A stretch of 21,027 nucleotides of DNA, from NCBI GenBank assembly GCA_964570935.1, contig CAZMZP010000019.1, positions 1 through 21,027 on the forward strand. Direction: 5' to 3'. Numbering within the stretch: the first letter of the stretch is position 1; each line of letters starts with the position of its first letter. A program made the translations under genes and the position numbers. The notes below the pieces were generated by a model. It saw only the letters and a program-made list of their open reading frames with translations. It ran no database searches and was not told the origin of the DNA. The DNA is from JAFGJU01 sp964570935 (GTDB lineage: Bacteria; Eisenbacteria; RBG-16-71-46; JAFGJU01). Positions 1 through 7,178 of the stretch are shown here, piece after piece.

Positions 1-821
1 CGCGCGCCGGCAGGGGAGTATTTCGATACTAGCCCTGCGTCTCTGTCGGCCAGCCAGAGGTTGCCGTCCGCGTCGAAGGACACGCATGCCGGCCTCCGGA
101 GCCCCTCGGATATGGTGAACAGAGTGAGCCCGTCGGACGAGAGGACTCTCACGCGGGCCTCGGCCGCGTCCACGACCGCGCACAACCCGTCCCGGCTCAC
201 GGCCAGAAACACAGGGAACATGGAGTCGGAGTTCTTCCACACGAAGCCACCCTCATCTGTCAGGCAGTAGACCCCCGTGTACGGGTCGGCCAGCCAGACT
301 CTGTCGCCCTCAGCCGCGATGGACAACGGGTAGAAGAACCCCCCGGCCGTCCAAACATTGGAGCGCATGTCCGCCGAGAGCTTTGTGACGAGGCCGTCGC
401 AGCCGTCACTCACCACCGCGAAGTCGGGACCCGGAGTCGCGGCCAGCACCGGCGAGGCCACTCCCTCTCCGTAATCCTGTATGAGCGGCAGCAGTTTGTA
501 CTCGTAAGTGACGCCGTTCGTCACGGCCGAGTCCTGGGCGGCGCCCGCCTCCGCAGGCAGAGGAGAACCCGGAAGCAGCTGAAACGCTAGCGCGCCCGCA
601 TCCCTGCGGTACAGGTTTAGGCCCGTCAGCCGCCCCAGACGCAGCGGCTCCCAGCGCAGGGTCACGCGGCCGTCCAGCGCGACTGCCCGAAAACCAGGAG
701 GCGCTCCGTGCGTGGAGCTGTTCGAAGGGTCGAGCGGATTAGTGCGGGCCTTTTGGCCACACGACAGGCACAGCAAGCAGACACAGAACAGGGCGAGGAA
801 AGTCATCGGTCCTTTCACCAT
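1..821 (-). CDS. Predicted lipoprotein with Fn3-like and NHL/beta-propeller region, partial (C-terminus beyond left edge)
   Basis: The frame is open from the ATG at 821 to the left edge (273 codons) with no stop. The N-terminus reads MVKGPMTFLALFCVCLLCLSCG: a lysine, a hydrophobic stretch and cysteines, which suggests a lipoprotein signal peptide, although the box before the last Cys is not canonical. Residues about 40-120 look like a fibronectin type III domain (APPGFRAVALDGRVTLRWEP, then LTGLNLYRR and TYEYKLLPL). From about 130 onward there are propeller-like repeats with the signatures DRVWLADPYTGVY and DGNLWLADRDAGLVSKYSP, typical of NHL or six-bladed propellers. The start overlaps the stop of the gene before it (ATGGTGA), so coupling is likely; the ATG at 806 is an alternative start. 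Function is unknown; an envelope-attached binding or scaffold role is inference. Confidence 0.75.
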   Translation of the reverse strand, partial: MVKGPMTFLALFCVCLLCLSCGQKARTNPLDPSNSSTHGAPPGFRAVALDGRVTLRWEPLRLGRLTGLNLYRRDAGALAFQLLPGSPLPAEAGAAQDSAVTNGVTYEYKLLPLIQDYGEGVASPVLAATPGPDFAVVSDGCDGLVTKLSADMRSNVWTAGGFFYPLSIAAEGDRVWLADPYTGVYCLTDEGGFVWKNSDSMFPVFLAVSRDGLCAVVDAAEARVRVLSSDGLTLFTISEGLRRPACVSFDADGNLWLADRDAGLVSKYSPAGA

Positions 822-1300
822 CTGAGGCGGACCCCCACACCGCCCGGAACGGCGGCCAGGCCGATGATGACGGCGCCCGGCTCGGGTTCCGCAGGGCGCT
901 TCTGAAGCAGGTACGTGGCCACCAGCGTCACCGCGGAGAGCTCGGCCCCGATGAGCGCGGCAGTGGACATGTCACCCTTTCGCTCCGCGGTGTCATAATA
1001 CGTGTCCATCCTCCGCGGGTCCGCGGTGCCCAGGTAGCGCTCGTACGCCCTGTCGGATTCGATTTCGAGCACCACGGCCGCTGCCCCCAGCAGGAAGGCG
1101 GAAGCGGCAAGGACGGGACGCAGTCTCACGGCCACGCCTCCGCTCGTGTCCTTCGCCGCCACGGCTCCACCCCCGCCGGAATTCGGCGCGGCACGCTCGG
1201 CGGCTTCAACCGCGCCGCCTGCGCCGGCCTGAACGGCGGAGTTCAGGACCAAGAGGCAGAGAAGGAGGAAAAGAAATGGTCTTGCGCGCCTTGACCTCAT
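815..1300 (-). CDS. Small secreted or membrane protein of unknown function
   Basis: This encodes 161 residues. The N-terminus MRSRRARPFLFLLLCLLVL followed by NSAVQAGA is a good Sec signal peptide, probably cleaved after the AQA/QAG region. A Gly/Ala-rich linker follows, then a hydrophobic segment at about 62-80, a polar stretch with YERYLGTADPRRMDTYYDTAERKGD in two halves (tyrosine- and charge-rich), a second hydrophobic segment at about 113-132 and a C-terminal end GGVGVRLRW. The 'YERYL..ADP..MD.YYD.AER' pattern and the aromatic end recall small envelope proteins of FCB-type bacteria (DUF5683-like); that is recalled similarity, not a search result. It is the first gene of a pair with the lipoprotein downstream, whose start overlaps its stop. 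No strong ribosome binding site is visible before the ATG. Confidence 0.65.
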   Translation of the reverse strand: MRSRRARPFLFLLLCLLVLNSAVQAGAGGAVEAAERAAPNSGGGGAVAAKDTSGGVAVRLRPVLAASAFLLGAAAVVLEIESDRAYERYLGTADPRRMDTYYDTAERKGDMSTAALIGAELSAVTLVATYLLQKRPAEPEPGAVIIGLAAVPGGVGVRLRW

Positions 1301-1419
1301 CTCCGTCTAATCCTCGCGGTCTCAGTCGCGGCCGCCGCGCGCTGGAACGCCCACCGCGGCATGCCGACTCCGACCGAATCCTATTCCCAAGCCGGTGAGC
1401 CTGTCAAGGCAGATGGCCG

Positions 1420-1448
1420 TTGATTGCGGCCGGGGCCTGGGTTAGAAT
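1420..1448 (+). promoter_or_regulatory. Sigma70-type promoter of proS
   Basis: TTGATT (1420-1425), a spacer of exactly 17 bases, then TAGAAT (1443-1448). Each hexamer is close to consensus. Transcription would begin near 1455, about 30 bases before the chosen proS start. This rules out the upstream in-frame ATG at 1424, which lies inside the promoter. Confidence 0.55.
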
Positions 1449-1486
1449 GCTCAGAAATCCAGTCACGGCAATCCATGGAGGAGCAA

Positions 1487-3217
1487 ATGCGCTGGACACG
1501 CACGTTCATTCCGACACTTAAGGAAGAGCCATCTGACGCCGAGATCGCCAGCCACAAGCTCATGATCCGCGCCGGCCTCGTGCGGAAGCTGACCGGTGGT
1601 GTTTACACGTACCTGCCGCTCGGGCTGCGGGCCGTAAAGAAAGTGGAGAGTATTGTCAGGGAGGAGATGGACCGTACTGGCGCCCTCGAGACCCTCATGC
1701 CCATACTCCATCCGGCCGAGTTGTGGAAGGAAAGCGGAAGATGGGGCGTGTACGGGAAGGAACTGTTCAGGCTCGTGGACAGGCACGACAGGGCCAGCGC
1801 CCTCGGACCGACTCACGAAGAGGTCATCACGGACCTCGTGCGCCGGGAGATCAGGTCTTACCGCGAGCTGCCCGTCACCTTCTATCAGATACAGACCAAG
1901 TTCAGGGACGAGATCCGGCCCCGGTTCGGTGTGGTGCGGGCAAGAGAGTTCACGATGAAGGACGCCTACAGCTTCCATCCGGACAACGAGTCTCTCAGGA
2001 AGACTTACATGGCCATGCACGCGGCCTACACGCGCGTGTTCAGGAGATGCGGGCTGCACTTCACCCCGGTGGAGGCGGACTCCGGCGCCATCGGCGGAGA
2101 CTACACGCACGAGTTCATGGTGCTTGCGGGAGCCGGAGAATCCGAGGTCGTGTCTTGCACGTGCGGGTACAGTGCGACCCTGGAACACGCGGAGACGGCG
2201 CCCTCGGCCGGGGATTCCGCGTCGCAGACCCTGCACGGCGTGGAGAAGGTGCACACCCCCGGCATGAAGACGGCGGAGGAGGTGGCGTCGTTCCTGGGCA
2301 AGCCCACGTCTTCCCTCGTGAAGACCCTCCTGTACGACGTGGAGGGAGGCACGGTGGCCGCGCTCGTACCGGGCGACCGCGAACTGAACGAGGCCAAGCT
2401 GCGGCACATGCTGAACGTTGATGCGGTCGCCATGGCCGGCCCGGAGCGGATTCTGGAGGTCACAGGCGGGCCGCTGGGATTCTCGGGCCCGGTCGGACTG
2501 AAGGGGCTGAGGCTGGTGGCCGACTCAAGAGTGAAGTCCATGCAGAACTCCGTGGTCGGCGCCAACGAGCAGGACTACCACTACGCGAACGCCAACTTGG
2601 GACGCGACTTCGAAGTTGCGGAGTTCGCCGACCTGGTCGTCGCGCGCCAGGGGGACGCTTGCGTCAGGTGCGGCCGGCCTGTTTCGATACAGCGGGGGAT
2701 AGAGGTGGGGCAGATCTTCGAACTGGGCACGAAGTACAGCAAGAGCATGGGGGCCCATTTTCTGGACCACGCCGGGCAGGAGCGGGACTTCGTGATGGGC
2801 TGCTACGGAATAGGTATAACGCGCACCGTGGCCGCGGTCATCGAGCAGAGTCACGACGCGAACGGAATCGTCTGGCCGCCGTCCGTGGCGCCTTACCACA
2901 TCGAGGTACTGCCGCTCAACGTGAACGACGAGCCGACCATGAAGCTGGCCGAGCTGGTGTACGAGTCGCTCACCGGCATAGGGTACGAAGTGCTCTTGGA
3001 CGACCGCGACCAGAGGCCGGGTTTCAAGTTCAAGGACGCCGACCTGATCGGCCTGCCTTTCCGAGTCGTGATAGGGGAGAAGGCCCTGAGCGAAGGGAAG
3101 GTGGAAGTGCGCAACAGAAAGACAGGCGAGACCGTCAAGGTCCCGCCTGATGAGCTGCTTAACACGATCGCGGGTCTCCTGCCCGAGGAAGTCCGGAGAG
3201 GGGACGCCTCTAACTAG
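1487..3217 (+). CDS. proS: Prolyl-tRNA synthetase, bacterial type with editing (INS) domain
   Basis: This class II aminoacyl-tRNA synthetase charges tRNA-Pro in the cytoplasm. The product is 576 residues from MRWTRTFIPTLKEEP, close to the usual ~570 of the bacterial type. Motif 2 begins at about residue 140 (RDEIRPRFGVVRAREFTMKD) and motif 3 at about 438 (GCYGIGITRTVAAVIE). Between them lies the INS editing domain, with SLVKTLLYDVEGG and NEAKLRHML. Two cysteine pairs (SCTCGYSA and CVRCGRP) flank INS, as in many bacterial ProS. The anticodon-binding domain is C-terminal (HIEVLPLN, DDRDQRPGFKFKDADLIG). The start at 1487 is chosen because GGAGG lies five bases upstream; the ATG at 1475 has no such site and the ATG at 1424 lies in the promoter. 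It converges with rpsT 16 bases downstream. Confidence 0.97.
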   Translation: MRWTRTFIPTLKEEPSDAEIASHKLMIRAGLVRKLTGGVYTYLPLGLRAVKKVESIVREEMDRTGALETLMPILHPAELWKESGRWGVYGKELFRLVDRHDRASALGPTHEEVITDLVRREIRSYRELPVTFYQIQTKFRDEIRPRFGVVRAREFTMKDAYSFHPDNESLRKTYMAMHAAYTRVFRRCGLHFTPVEADSGAIGGDYTHEFMVLAGAGESEVVSCTCGYSATLEHAETAPSAGDSASQTLHGVEKVHTPGMKTAEEVASFLGKPTSSLVKTLLYDVEGGTVAALVPGDRELNEAKLRHMLNVDAVAMAGPERILEVTGGPLGFSGPVGLKGLRLVADSRVKSMQNSVVGANEQDYHYANANLGRDFEVAEFADLVVARQGDACVRCGRPVSIQRGIEVGQIFELGTKYSKSMGAHFLDHAGQERDFVMGCYGIGITRTVAAVIEQSHDANGIVWPPSVAPYHIEVLPLNVNDEPTMKLAELVYESLTGIGYEVLLDDRDQRPGFKFKDADLIGLPFRVVIGEKALSEGKVEVRNRKTGETVKVPPDELLNTIAGLLPEEVRRGDASN

Positions 3218-3233
3218 AGCCCGCCGGAAGAGA

Positions 3234-3506
3234 CTACTGCTGCTTGGCCTTTGCCGTGACTTTGTTGGCCAGCTTGGCCAGCCTGGACTTGGTCCTGTCG
3301 ACGGTCCGCCTGTGCATCACGGACTTCTTCGAGGCCCTGTCCAGGAGCGACGTGCACTCCACCAGGGCCTTCTTGACCTGTTCGGGGTCCGTGGCCTGGT
3401 GAAGCTCCTTGGTAGCACCCTTTATCCTGGTCCTGGCCGCCCTGTTCCTAAGGGCTCTCGTCTTGTTCTGTCTCACTCGCTTTTCTGCAGACTTATGACG
3501 CGGCAT
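3234..3506 (-). CDS. rpsT: 30S ribosomal protein S20
   Basis: This encodes a 90-residue, very basic protein beginning MPRHKSAEKRVRQNKTRALR, the typical S20 N-terminus, and ending in Lys/Gln-rich KVTAKAKQQ. S20 binds 16S rRNA early in small-subunit assembly. Length matches the family (85-95). The ATG at 3506 is chosen over an in-frame TTG one codon upstream because AAAGGAGG (3519-3512) then sits five bases away, the ideal spacing. The gene is monocistronic here: convergent with proS and divergent from the PLP-lyase gene. Confidence 0.97.
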   Translation of the reverse strand: MPRHKSAEKRVRQNKTRALRNRAARTRIKGATKELHQATDPEQVKKALVECTSLLDRASKKSVMHRRTVDRTKSRLAKLANKVTAKAKQQ

Positions 3507-3532
3507 CAAAACCTCCTTTCGAGACTGGGAGG

Positions 3533-3561
3533 AGGATATAACAGGCGCGGCCCGGAGTCAA
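3533..3561 (-). promoter_or_regulatory. Candidate sigma70 promoter of rpsT
   Basis: On the minus strand TTGACT (3561-3556), a 17-base spacer and TATCCT (3538-3533). The predicted start near 3526 gives a leader of about 20 bases that just contains the AAAGGAGG site. An overlapping TATATC gives a 15-base spacer, so the exact -10 is uncertain. Confidence 0.45.
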
Positions 3562-3593
3562 GCCGCCCTGTTCGAGGCAACCGCTTTTTGTCG

Positions 3594-3622
3594 TTGTTGC
3601 GGGCTCAGTGTTGGGATAAGAT
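3594..3622 (+). promoter_or_regulatory. Candidate promoter of the PLP-lyase gene
   Basis: TTGTTG (3594-3599), 17 bases, TAAGAT (3617-3622), facing the lyase gene and divergent from the rpsT promoter. It would give a leader of about 75 bases. No tnaC-like leader peptide is seen after it. Confidence 0.4.
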
Positions 3623-3703
3623 GATTTGTTTTGCTTGACGTCACGGCAGCCCTGACGCTGTGCGCCCGTGTTCCGACGCCCCGTCACCGGAAAGGAGACC
3701 CGT

Positions 3704-5149
3704 ATGATCGTGAAGCTCTCTAACGGCAAGGAAATCCCCGTCGAGATGCACAAGGTCAGGATCGTCCAAAAGACCTTCCTCGTGCCCGCCGACAAGCGGC
3801 TCAAGGTCCTGGAAGAGGGCGGGTACAACACTTTCTCGCTCAGGACGAGAGACATTTTCCTGGACATGCTCACGGACAGCGGCACGAACGCCATGAGCGA
3901 CAACCAGCTCGCCGCCATGATGGTGTCCGACGACGCCTACGCGGGCTGCGAGAGCTTCTACAAGCTGACCGCGTCGATAAAGGACGTGCTGGGGTTCGAT
4001 TACGTCCTGCCCGTTCACCAGGGCAGGGCCGCGGAGCACCTGCTGGCCAAGGTGCTGGTGAAACCGGGCGACGTGGTGCCGATGAACTACCACTTCACGA
4101 CGACGAAGGCGCACTTCGAGCTGGCCGGCGGCACCATTCTCGAGATCTTCCGGGACCTGGCGCTCATCACGCAGAGCACCGAGCTTTTCAAGGGGAACCT
4201 GGACCTCCAGAAATTCCGGGACGTGATCAAGAAGTACGGCACGGACAAGATCCCGTTCGTCCGGATGGAGGCCACGACGAACCTCCTGGGCGGCCAGCCG
4301 TTCTCGATGGAGAACCTGCGAGAGGTGAAGAAGATCGCTGCTGAACACAACATCCCGCTGGTGTTCGACGGCAGCCTGATCTCCGAGAACGCTTACTTCA
4401 TCAAGAAGAGAGAGAAGGGCTACGAGAACAAGTCGATCCAGGAGATCATCACCGAGTTGATGAGCTACACCGACATCTTCTACCTCTCCGGAAGGAAGAG
4501 CAGCTGCGTAAGGGGCGGGTTCATCGCCACAAACAACAAGAAGTACTTCGAGATGATTAAACCCTGGCTGCCGGTGTACGAGGGGTTCCTCACTTACGGC
4601 GGGATGTCGACCAAGGAGATAGAGGCCATGGCAGTCGGCCTGAGGGAGATGACGGAGGTCGACGTGGCCGGGAGCGCGGCGGAGTTCGTCAAGTATTTCG
4701 CCGAGAGGCTTATCGACACCAAGATCCCGGTGGTGACGCCTCCGGGCGGGCTGGCCTGCCACCTGGACGCAAAGATGTTCCTGCCTCATTTGCCACAGGC
4801 GCAGTACCCCGCCGGCGCGCTTGCCGCGGCGGTTTACCTGGCCTCCGGCATCAGGACCATGGAGAGAGGCACCATATCCATGGACCGCGACAAGGACGGG
4901 AACGAATGCTACTCCGACCTCGAGCTGGCGCGGTGCGCGGTGCCCAGAAGAGTCTACACCATGTCACAGATAGAATACGCGGTGGAGAGGCTCAACTGGC
5001 TTTACAAGCACAGAGACCTCGTGGGCGGCCTCAAGTTCGTGGAGGAGCCGCCCGTGCTGAGGTTCTTCTTCGGCAAACTGGAGGCGCTGAACGGCTGGGG
5101 CGCCAAGCTCGTGGAGGCCTTCAAGAAGGACCACGGCACGGCCTGCTAG
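3704..5149 (+). CDS. Tyrosine phenol-lyase/tryptophanase-family PLP beta-eliminating lyase
   Basis: The product is 481 residues and belongs to the Beta_elim_lyase (fold type I PLP) family, whose members split tyrosine to phenol or tryptophan to indole plus pyruvate and ammonia. Family signatures are clear: VHQGRAAEHLL (about 104-114), YHFTTTKAHFE (129-139), NLLGGQPFS (193-201), SENAYFIK (227-234) and SGRKSSCVRGGF, where K265 should hold PLP and D222 contacts its ring nitrogen. MERGTIS (R388) and LRFFFGKL (F454/F455) resemble tyrosine phenol-lyase rather than tryptophanase, where Ile and His are usual (from memory). Oddly, the arginine expected three residues after the Asp is leucine (L225 in DGSLISEN), so the substrate is uncertain. 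The start has AAAGGAG seven to thirteen bases upstream; an in-frame GTG at 3668 is rejected. Confidence 0.88.
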   Translation: MIVKLSNGKEIPVEMHKVRIVQKTFLVPADKRLKVLEEGGYNTFSLRTRDIFLDMLTDSGTNAMSDNQLAAMMVSDDAYAGCESFYKLTASIKDVLGFDYVLPVHQGRAAEHLLAKVLVKPGDVVPMNYHFTTTKAHFELAGGTILEIFRDLALITQSTELFKGNLDLQKFRDVIKKYGTDKIPFVRMEATTNLLGGQPFSMENLREVKKIAAEHNIPLVFDGSLISENAYFIKKREKGYENKSIQEIITELMSYTDIFYLSGRKSSCVRGGFIATNNKKYFEMIKPWLPVYEGFLTYGGMSTKEIEAMAVGLREMTEVDVAGSAAEFVKYFAERLIDTKIPVVTPPGGLACHLDAKMFLPHLPQAQYPAGALAAAVYLASGIRTMERGTISMDRDKDGNECYSDLELARCAVPRRVYTMSQIEYAVERLNWLYKHRDLVGGLKFVEEPPVLRFFFGKLEALNGWGAKLVEAFKKDHGTAC

Positions 5150-5160
5150 CGGACCGGGTC

Positions 5161-5180
5161 GACACTCGCGTCTGAGTGTC
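5161..5180 (+). other. Perfect inverted repeat downstream of the lyase gene
   Basis: GACACTC and GAGTGTC form a perfect 7-bp stem around GCGTCT, 11 bases after the stop codon. No T-tract follows, so alone it is unlikely to terminate. It may protect the mRNA 3' end or work with the larger structure just downstream. Confidence 0.4.
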
Positions 5181-5187
5181 TGCGTAT

Positions 5188-5244
5188 GGGCGGGGCGCCG
5201 GACTACCCCTGAGGGGAAGACCGGTGCTCCGCCCTCGTTGTTTT
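5188..5244 (+). terminator. Strong stem-loop terminator after the PLP-lyase gene
   Basis: The left arm 5188-5201 (GGGCGGGGCGCCGG) pairs with 5221-5234 (CCGGTGCTCCGCCC) over 14 positions with two G-U wobbles. The loop holds an inner CCCC-TGA-GGGG hairpin (5206-5216). It is followed by TCGTTGTTTT, a T-rich run. This is the form of a factor-independent terminator and separates the lyase from murJ. Confidence 0.65.
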
Positions 5245-5285
5245 CCGGGCCGGCTCCCGCGCTTCCCGTTCCGGGACCGCCTTCG

Positions 5286-5384
5286 CTTTGTTGTTGCGCT
5301 GTCTGTGAGGAAGGCGTATCTTTGTTGTTTACATAATTCGACGTGCGTTTTTCCTGACGGAAGTTGTCTGACGGCTCCAACTTC
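5286..5384 (+). other. murJ leader with direct repeat and stem-loop
   Basis: The gap 5150-5423 holds, after the terminator, a less GC-rich leader. CTTTGTTGTT occurs twice (5286-5295 and 5320-5329). CATAAT at 5332-5337 could be a -10 but has no good -35 at the right distance. GAAGTTG (5360-5366) and CAACTTC (5378-5384) form a perfect 7-bp stem with an 11-base loop. No SD-led small ORF was recognised. Promoter or attenuator role for murJ is inference. Confidence 0.3.
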
Positions 5385-5423
5385 TTTCAGACAGGCCAGG
5401 TTACAGAGAGAGAAGCGTCAGGA

Positions 5424-7178
5424 ATGAAGCCACCTTCTGACCCGGAAGCTGCTCATCCCGCCGGAGGAAGCCTGGAGAGCGGGGCTGACACCACCGGCAC
5501 GCCTGCGCCTCCACCCGCCGCCGCGGACACAATCGCAGGCACCGTGGACGATTTCGACGGGCTCACGCACCCCGATTCCGAAAGCGCGACCGCCCACGTG
5601 GCCGTGTCCGCGGGCAAGATCGGCCTTGGCACCTTCACAAGCCGCATCATGGGGCTCGTGAGGGACGTGACCAAGGCCTACTTCTTCGGCACCGGGATGG
5701 CTGCCGACGCGTTCACCGTTGCCTTCAGGATCCCCAATCTTCTCAGGGCGCTTTTGGGAGAGGGCACGCTCAGCGCGGCCTTCGTCCCCATCTTCGGACA
5801 GTACCTGGCCACCAAGGACAGGCGCGAGGCGTGGGCGCTGGCCAGCGCGGCGTGGAGTCTCCTCGCCATGGTGCTCGTGGCCGTGTGTCTCGCGGGCGTT
5901 CTCCTCACCCCGTACCTGGTTAAAGTCATGGTGTACGGCTACCGGAGCGTGCCCGGCAAGCTGGACCTCACGATTTCTCTAACCAGAATGATGTTCCCGT
6001 ACGTAGTGTTCGTGGGCCTGGCCGCTCTGGCCATGGGGATGCTGAATTCTCTCCGCCACTTCTTCGCGCCGGCCTTCTCTCCGGCGTTGCTGAACGTGGG
6101 AATGATCGCCTCCATGTTCATCCTCTGCCCGAGAATGGGCGACGTGCCCGAGAAGCAGATCTACGGCCTGGCCATAGGGGTTCTGGTGGGCGGAGCGGCG
6201 CAGCTGGCCATACAGATTCCGTTCCTCAAGAAGAGGGGCATGAGCTTCCGCTTCAGGCCCGACTGGCACCATCCGGGCGTGCGGAGAATACTGGGGTTGA
6301 TGCTGCCGGGAATCGTGGGCCTGGGGGTGCTGGAGATCAACACCTTCGTGGACACCTTCCTGGGCTCGCTGCTGGCGCCGGGCAGCGTGGCGGCCCTCGA
6401 GTACGGCAACCGTCTGATGCAGCTCCCGCTTGGCATATTCGGCGTGGCCCTGGGCACGGCCATCCTTCCTACCCTGGCCATCCAGGCGGCCAGAGAGGAT
6501 TACGCCCAGCTGCGGGATACCTTCTCGTTCGCGGTTCGGTTCGTGTGTTTCATCATGATTCCGGCCAGCCTGGGTCTGATCGTGCTGCGTTATCCAATAA
6601 TCAGGCTCCTGTTCGAGAGGGGAGAGTTCAGACACGGGCAGTCGGTGTCCATGACGGCGTGGGCCCTGATGTTCTATGCGGCCGGCCTGGTCTTCTACGG
6701 GTCGGTCAAGTGCGTGGCACCCGTGTTCTACTCTCTCAAGGACACCCGCACTCCGGTCAAGACAGCGGTGACAGCGATGCTGTCCAACATCGTCCTTAAC
6801 ATCATCCTGATGCAGTTCCTGGGTCTGGGCGGACTGGCGCTTGCCACGGCGCTGAGCTCCGCGCTGAACCTGGCCCTGCTGTTGAGACACCTGCGGCGCA
6901 GGCTGGGCTACATCAAGGGAAGAGAGATGCTGTCGAGCGTCGCCAGGATGGCGCTTGCCGGCGTCGCAATGGCCGCGGTCTGCTGGGGGTCGATGACGCT
7001 CATAGAAAGAAACTGGATGGTCGCGAGCCTCCCGGGCCGGCTGGCGGAGGTGCTCTTCTGCGCAATCGTGGGCGTCGCCGCATACGTTCTCTGCTGCAGA
7101 CTGTTGAGATGTCCCGAGCTGGGGTTCGCCGCCGGTGTCGTAAGGAAGAGGTTCGGGAAGGCAGGAGGCGCGAAATGA
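5424..7178 (+). CDS. murJ: MurJ (MviN) lipid II flippase
   Basis: This is a polytopic inner-membrane protein of the MOP exporter family that flips lipid II outward for peptidoglycan synthesis. The core begins at about residue 60 with the family signature GTFTSRIMGLVRD (R74 and R80 match the essential loop arginines of E. coli MurJ), then ADAFTVAFRIPNLLRALLGE and GTLSAAFVP. Many hydrophobic segments follow, fitting 14 helices, with a conserved LERGEF-like site (LFERGEF). At 584 residues it is longer than the usual ~510-530 because of an N-terminal Pro/Ala/Asp-rich cytoplasmic extension. The ATG at 5424 is taken; its SD is weak, and a TTG at 5364 is also open. The stop overlaps the uvrC start (ATGA). 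Confidence 0.93.
   Translation: MKPPSDPEAAHPAGGSLESGADTTGTPAPPPAAADTIAGTVDDFDGLTHPDSESATAHVAVSAGKIGLGTFTSRIMGLVRDVTKAYFFGTGMAADAFTVAFRIPNLLRALLGEGTLSAAFVPIFGQYLATKDRREAWALASAAWSLLAMVLVAVCLAGVLLTPYLVKVMVYGYRSVPGKLDLTISLTRMMFPYVVFVGLAALAMGMLNSLRHFFAPAFSPALLNVGMIASMFILCPRMGDVPEKQIYGLAIGVLVGGAAQLAIQIPFLKKRGMSFRFRPDWHHPGVRRILGLMLPGIVGLGVLEINTFVDTFLGSLLAPGSVAALEYGNRLMQLPLGIFGVALGTAILPTLAIQAAREDYAQLRDTFSFAVRFVCFIMIPASLGLIVLRYPIIRLLFERGEFRHGQSVSMTAWALMFYAAGLVFYGSVKCVAPVFYSLKDTRTPVKTAVTAMLSNIVLNIILMQFLGLGGLALATALSSALNLALLLRHLRRRLGYIKGREMLSSVARMALAGVAMAAVCWGSMTLIERNWMVASLPGRLAEVLFCAIVGVAAYVLCCRLLRCPELGFAAGVVRKRFGKAGGAK

Noticed and set aside
1424..1486. Upstream ATG starts for proS
   Set aside because: The ATG at 1424 lies inside the -35/-10 promoter and so precedes the predicted transcript; the added residues do not look like ProS.
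3621..3638. Five-codon ORF (MICFA) before the lyase as a tnaC-like leader peptide
   Set aside because: It has no Trp or Pro, no SD and overlaps the proposed -10.
3641..4789. 382-residue open frame antisense to the PLP-lyase
   Set aside because: Fully inside a gene with family motifs; composition is that of a complement shadow.
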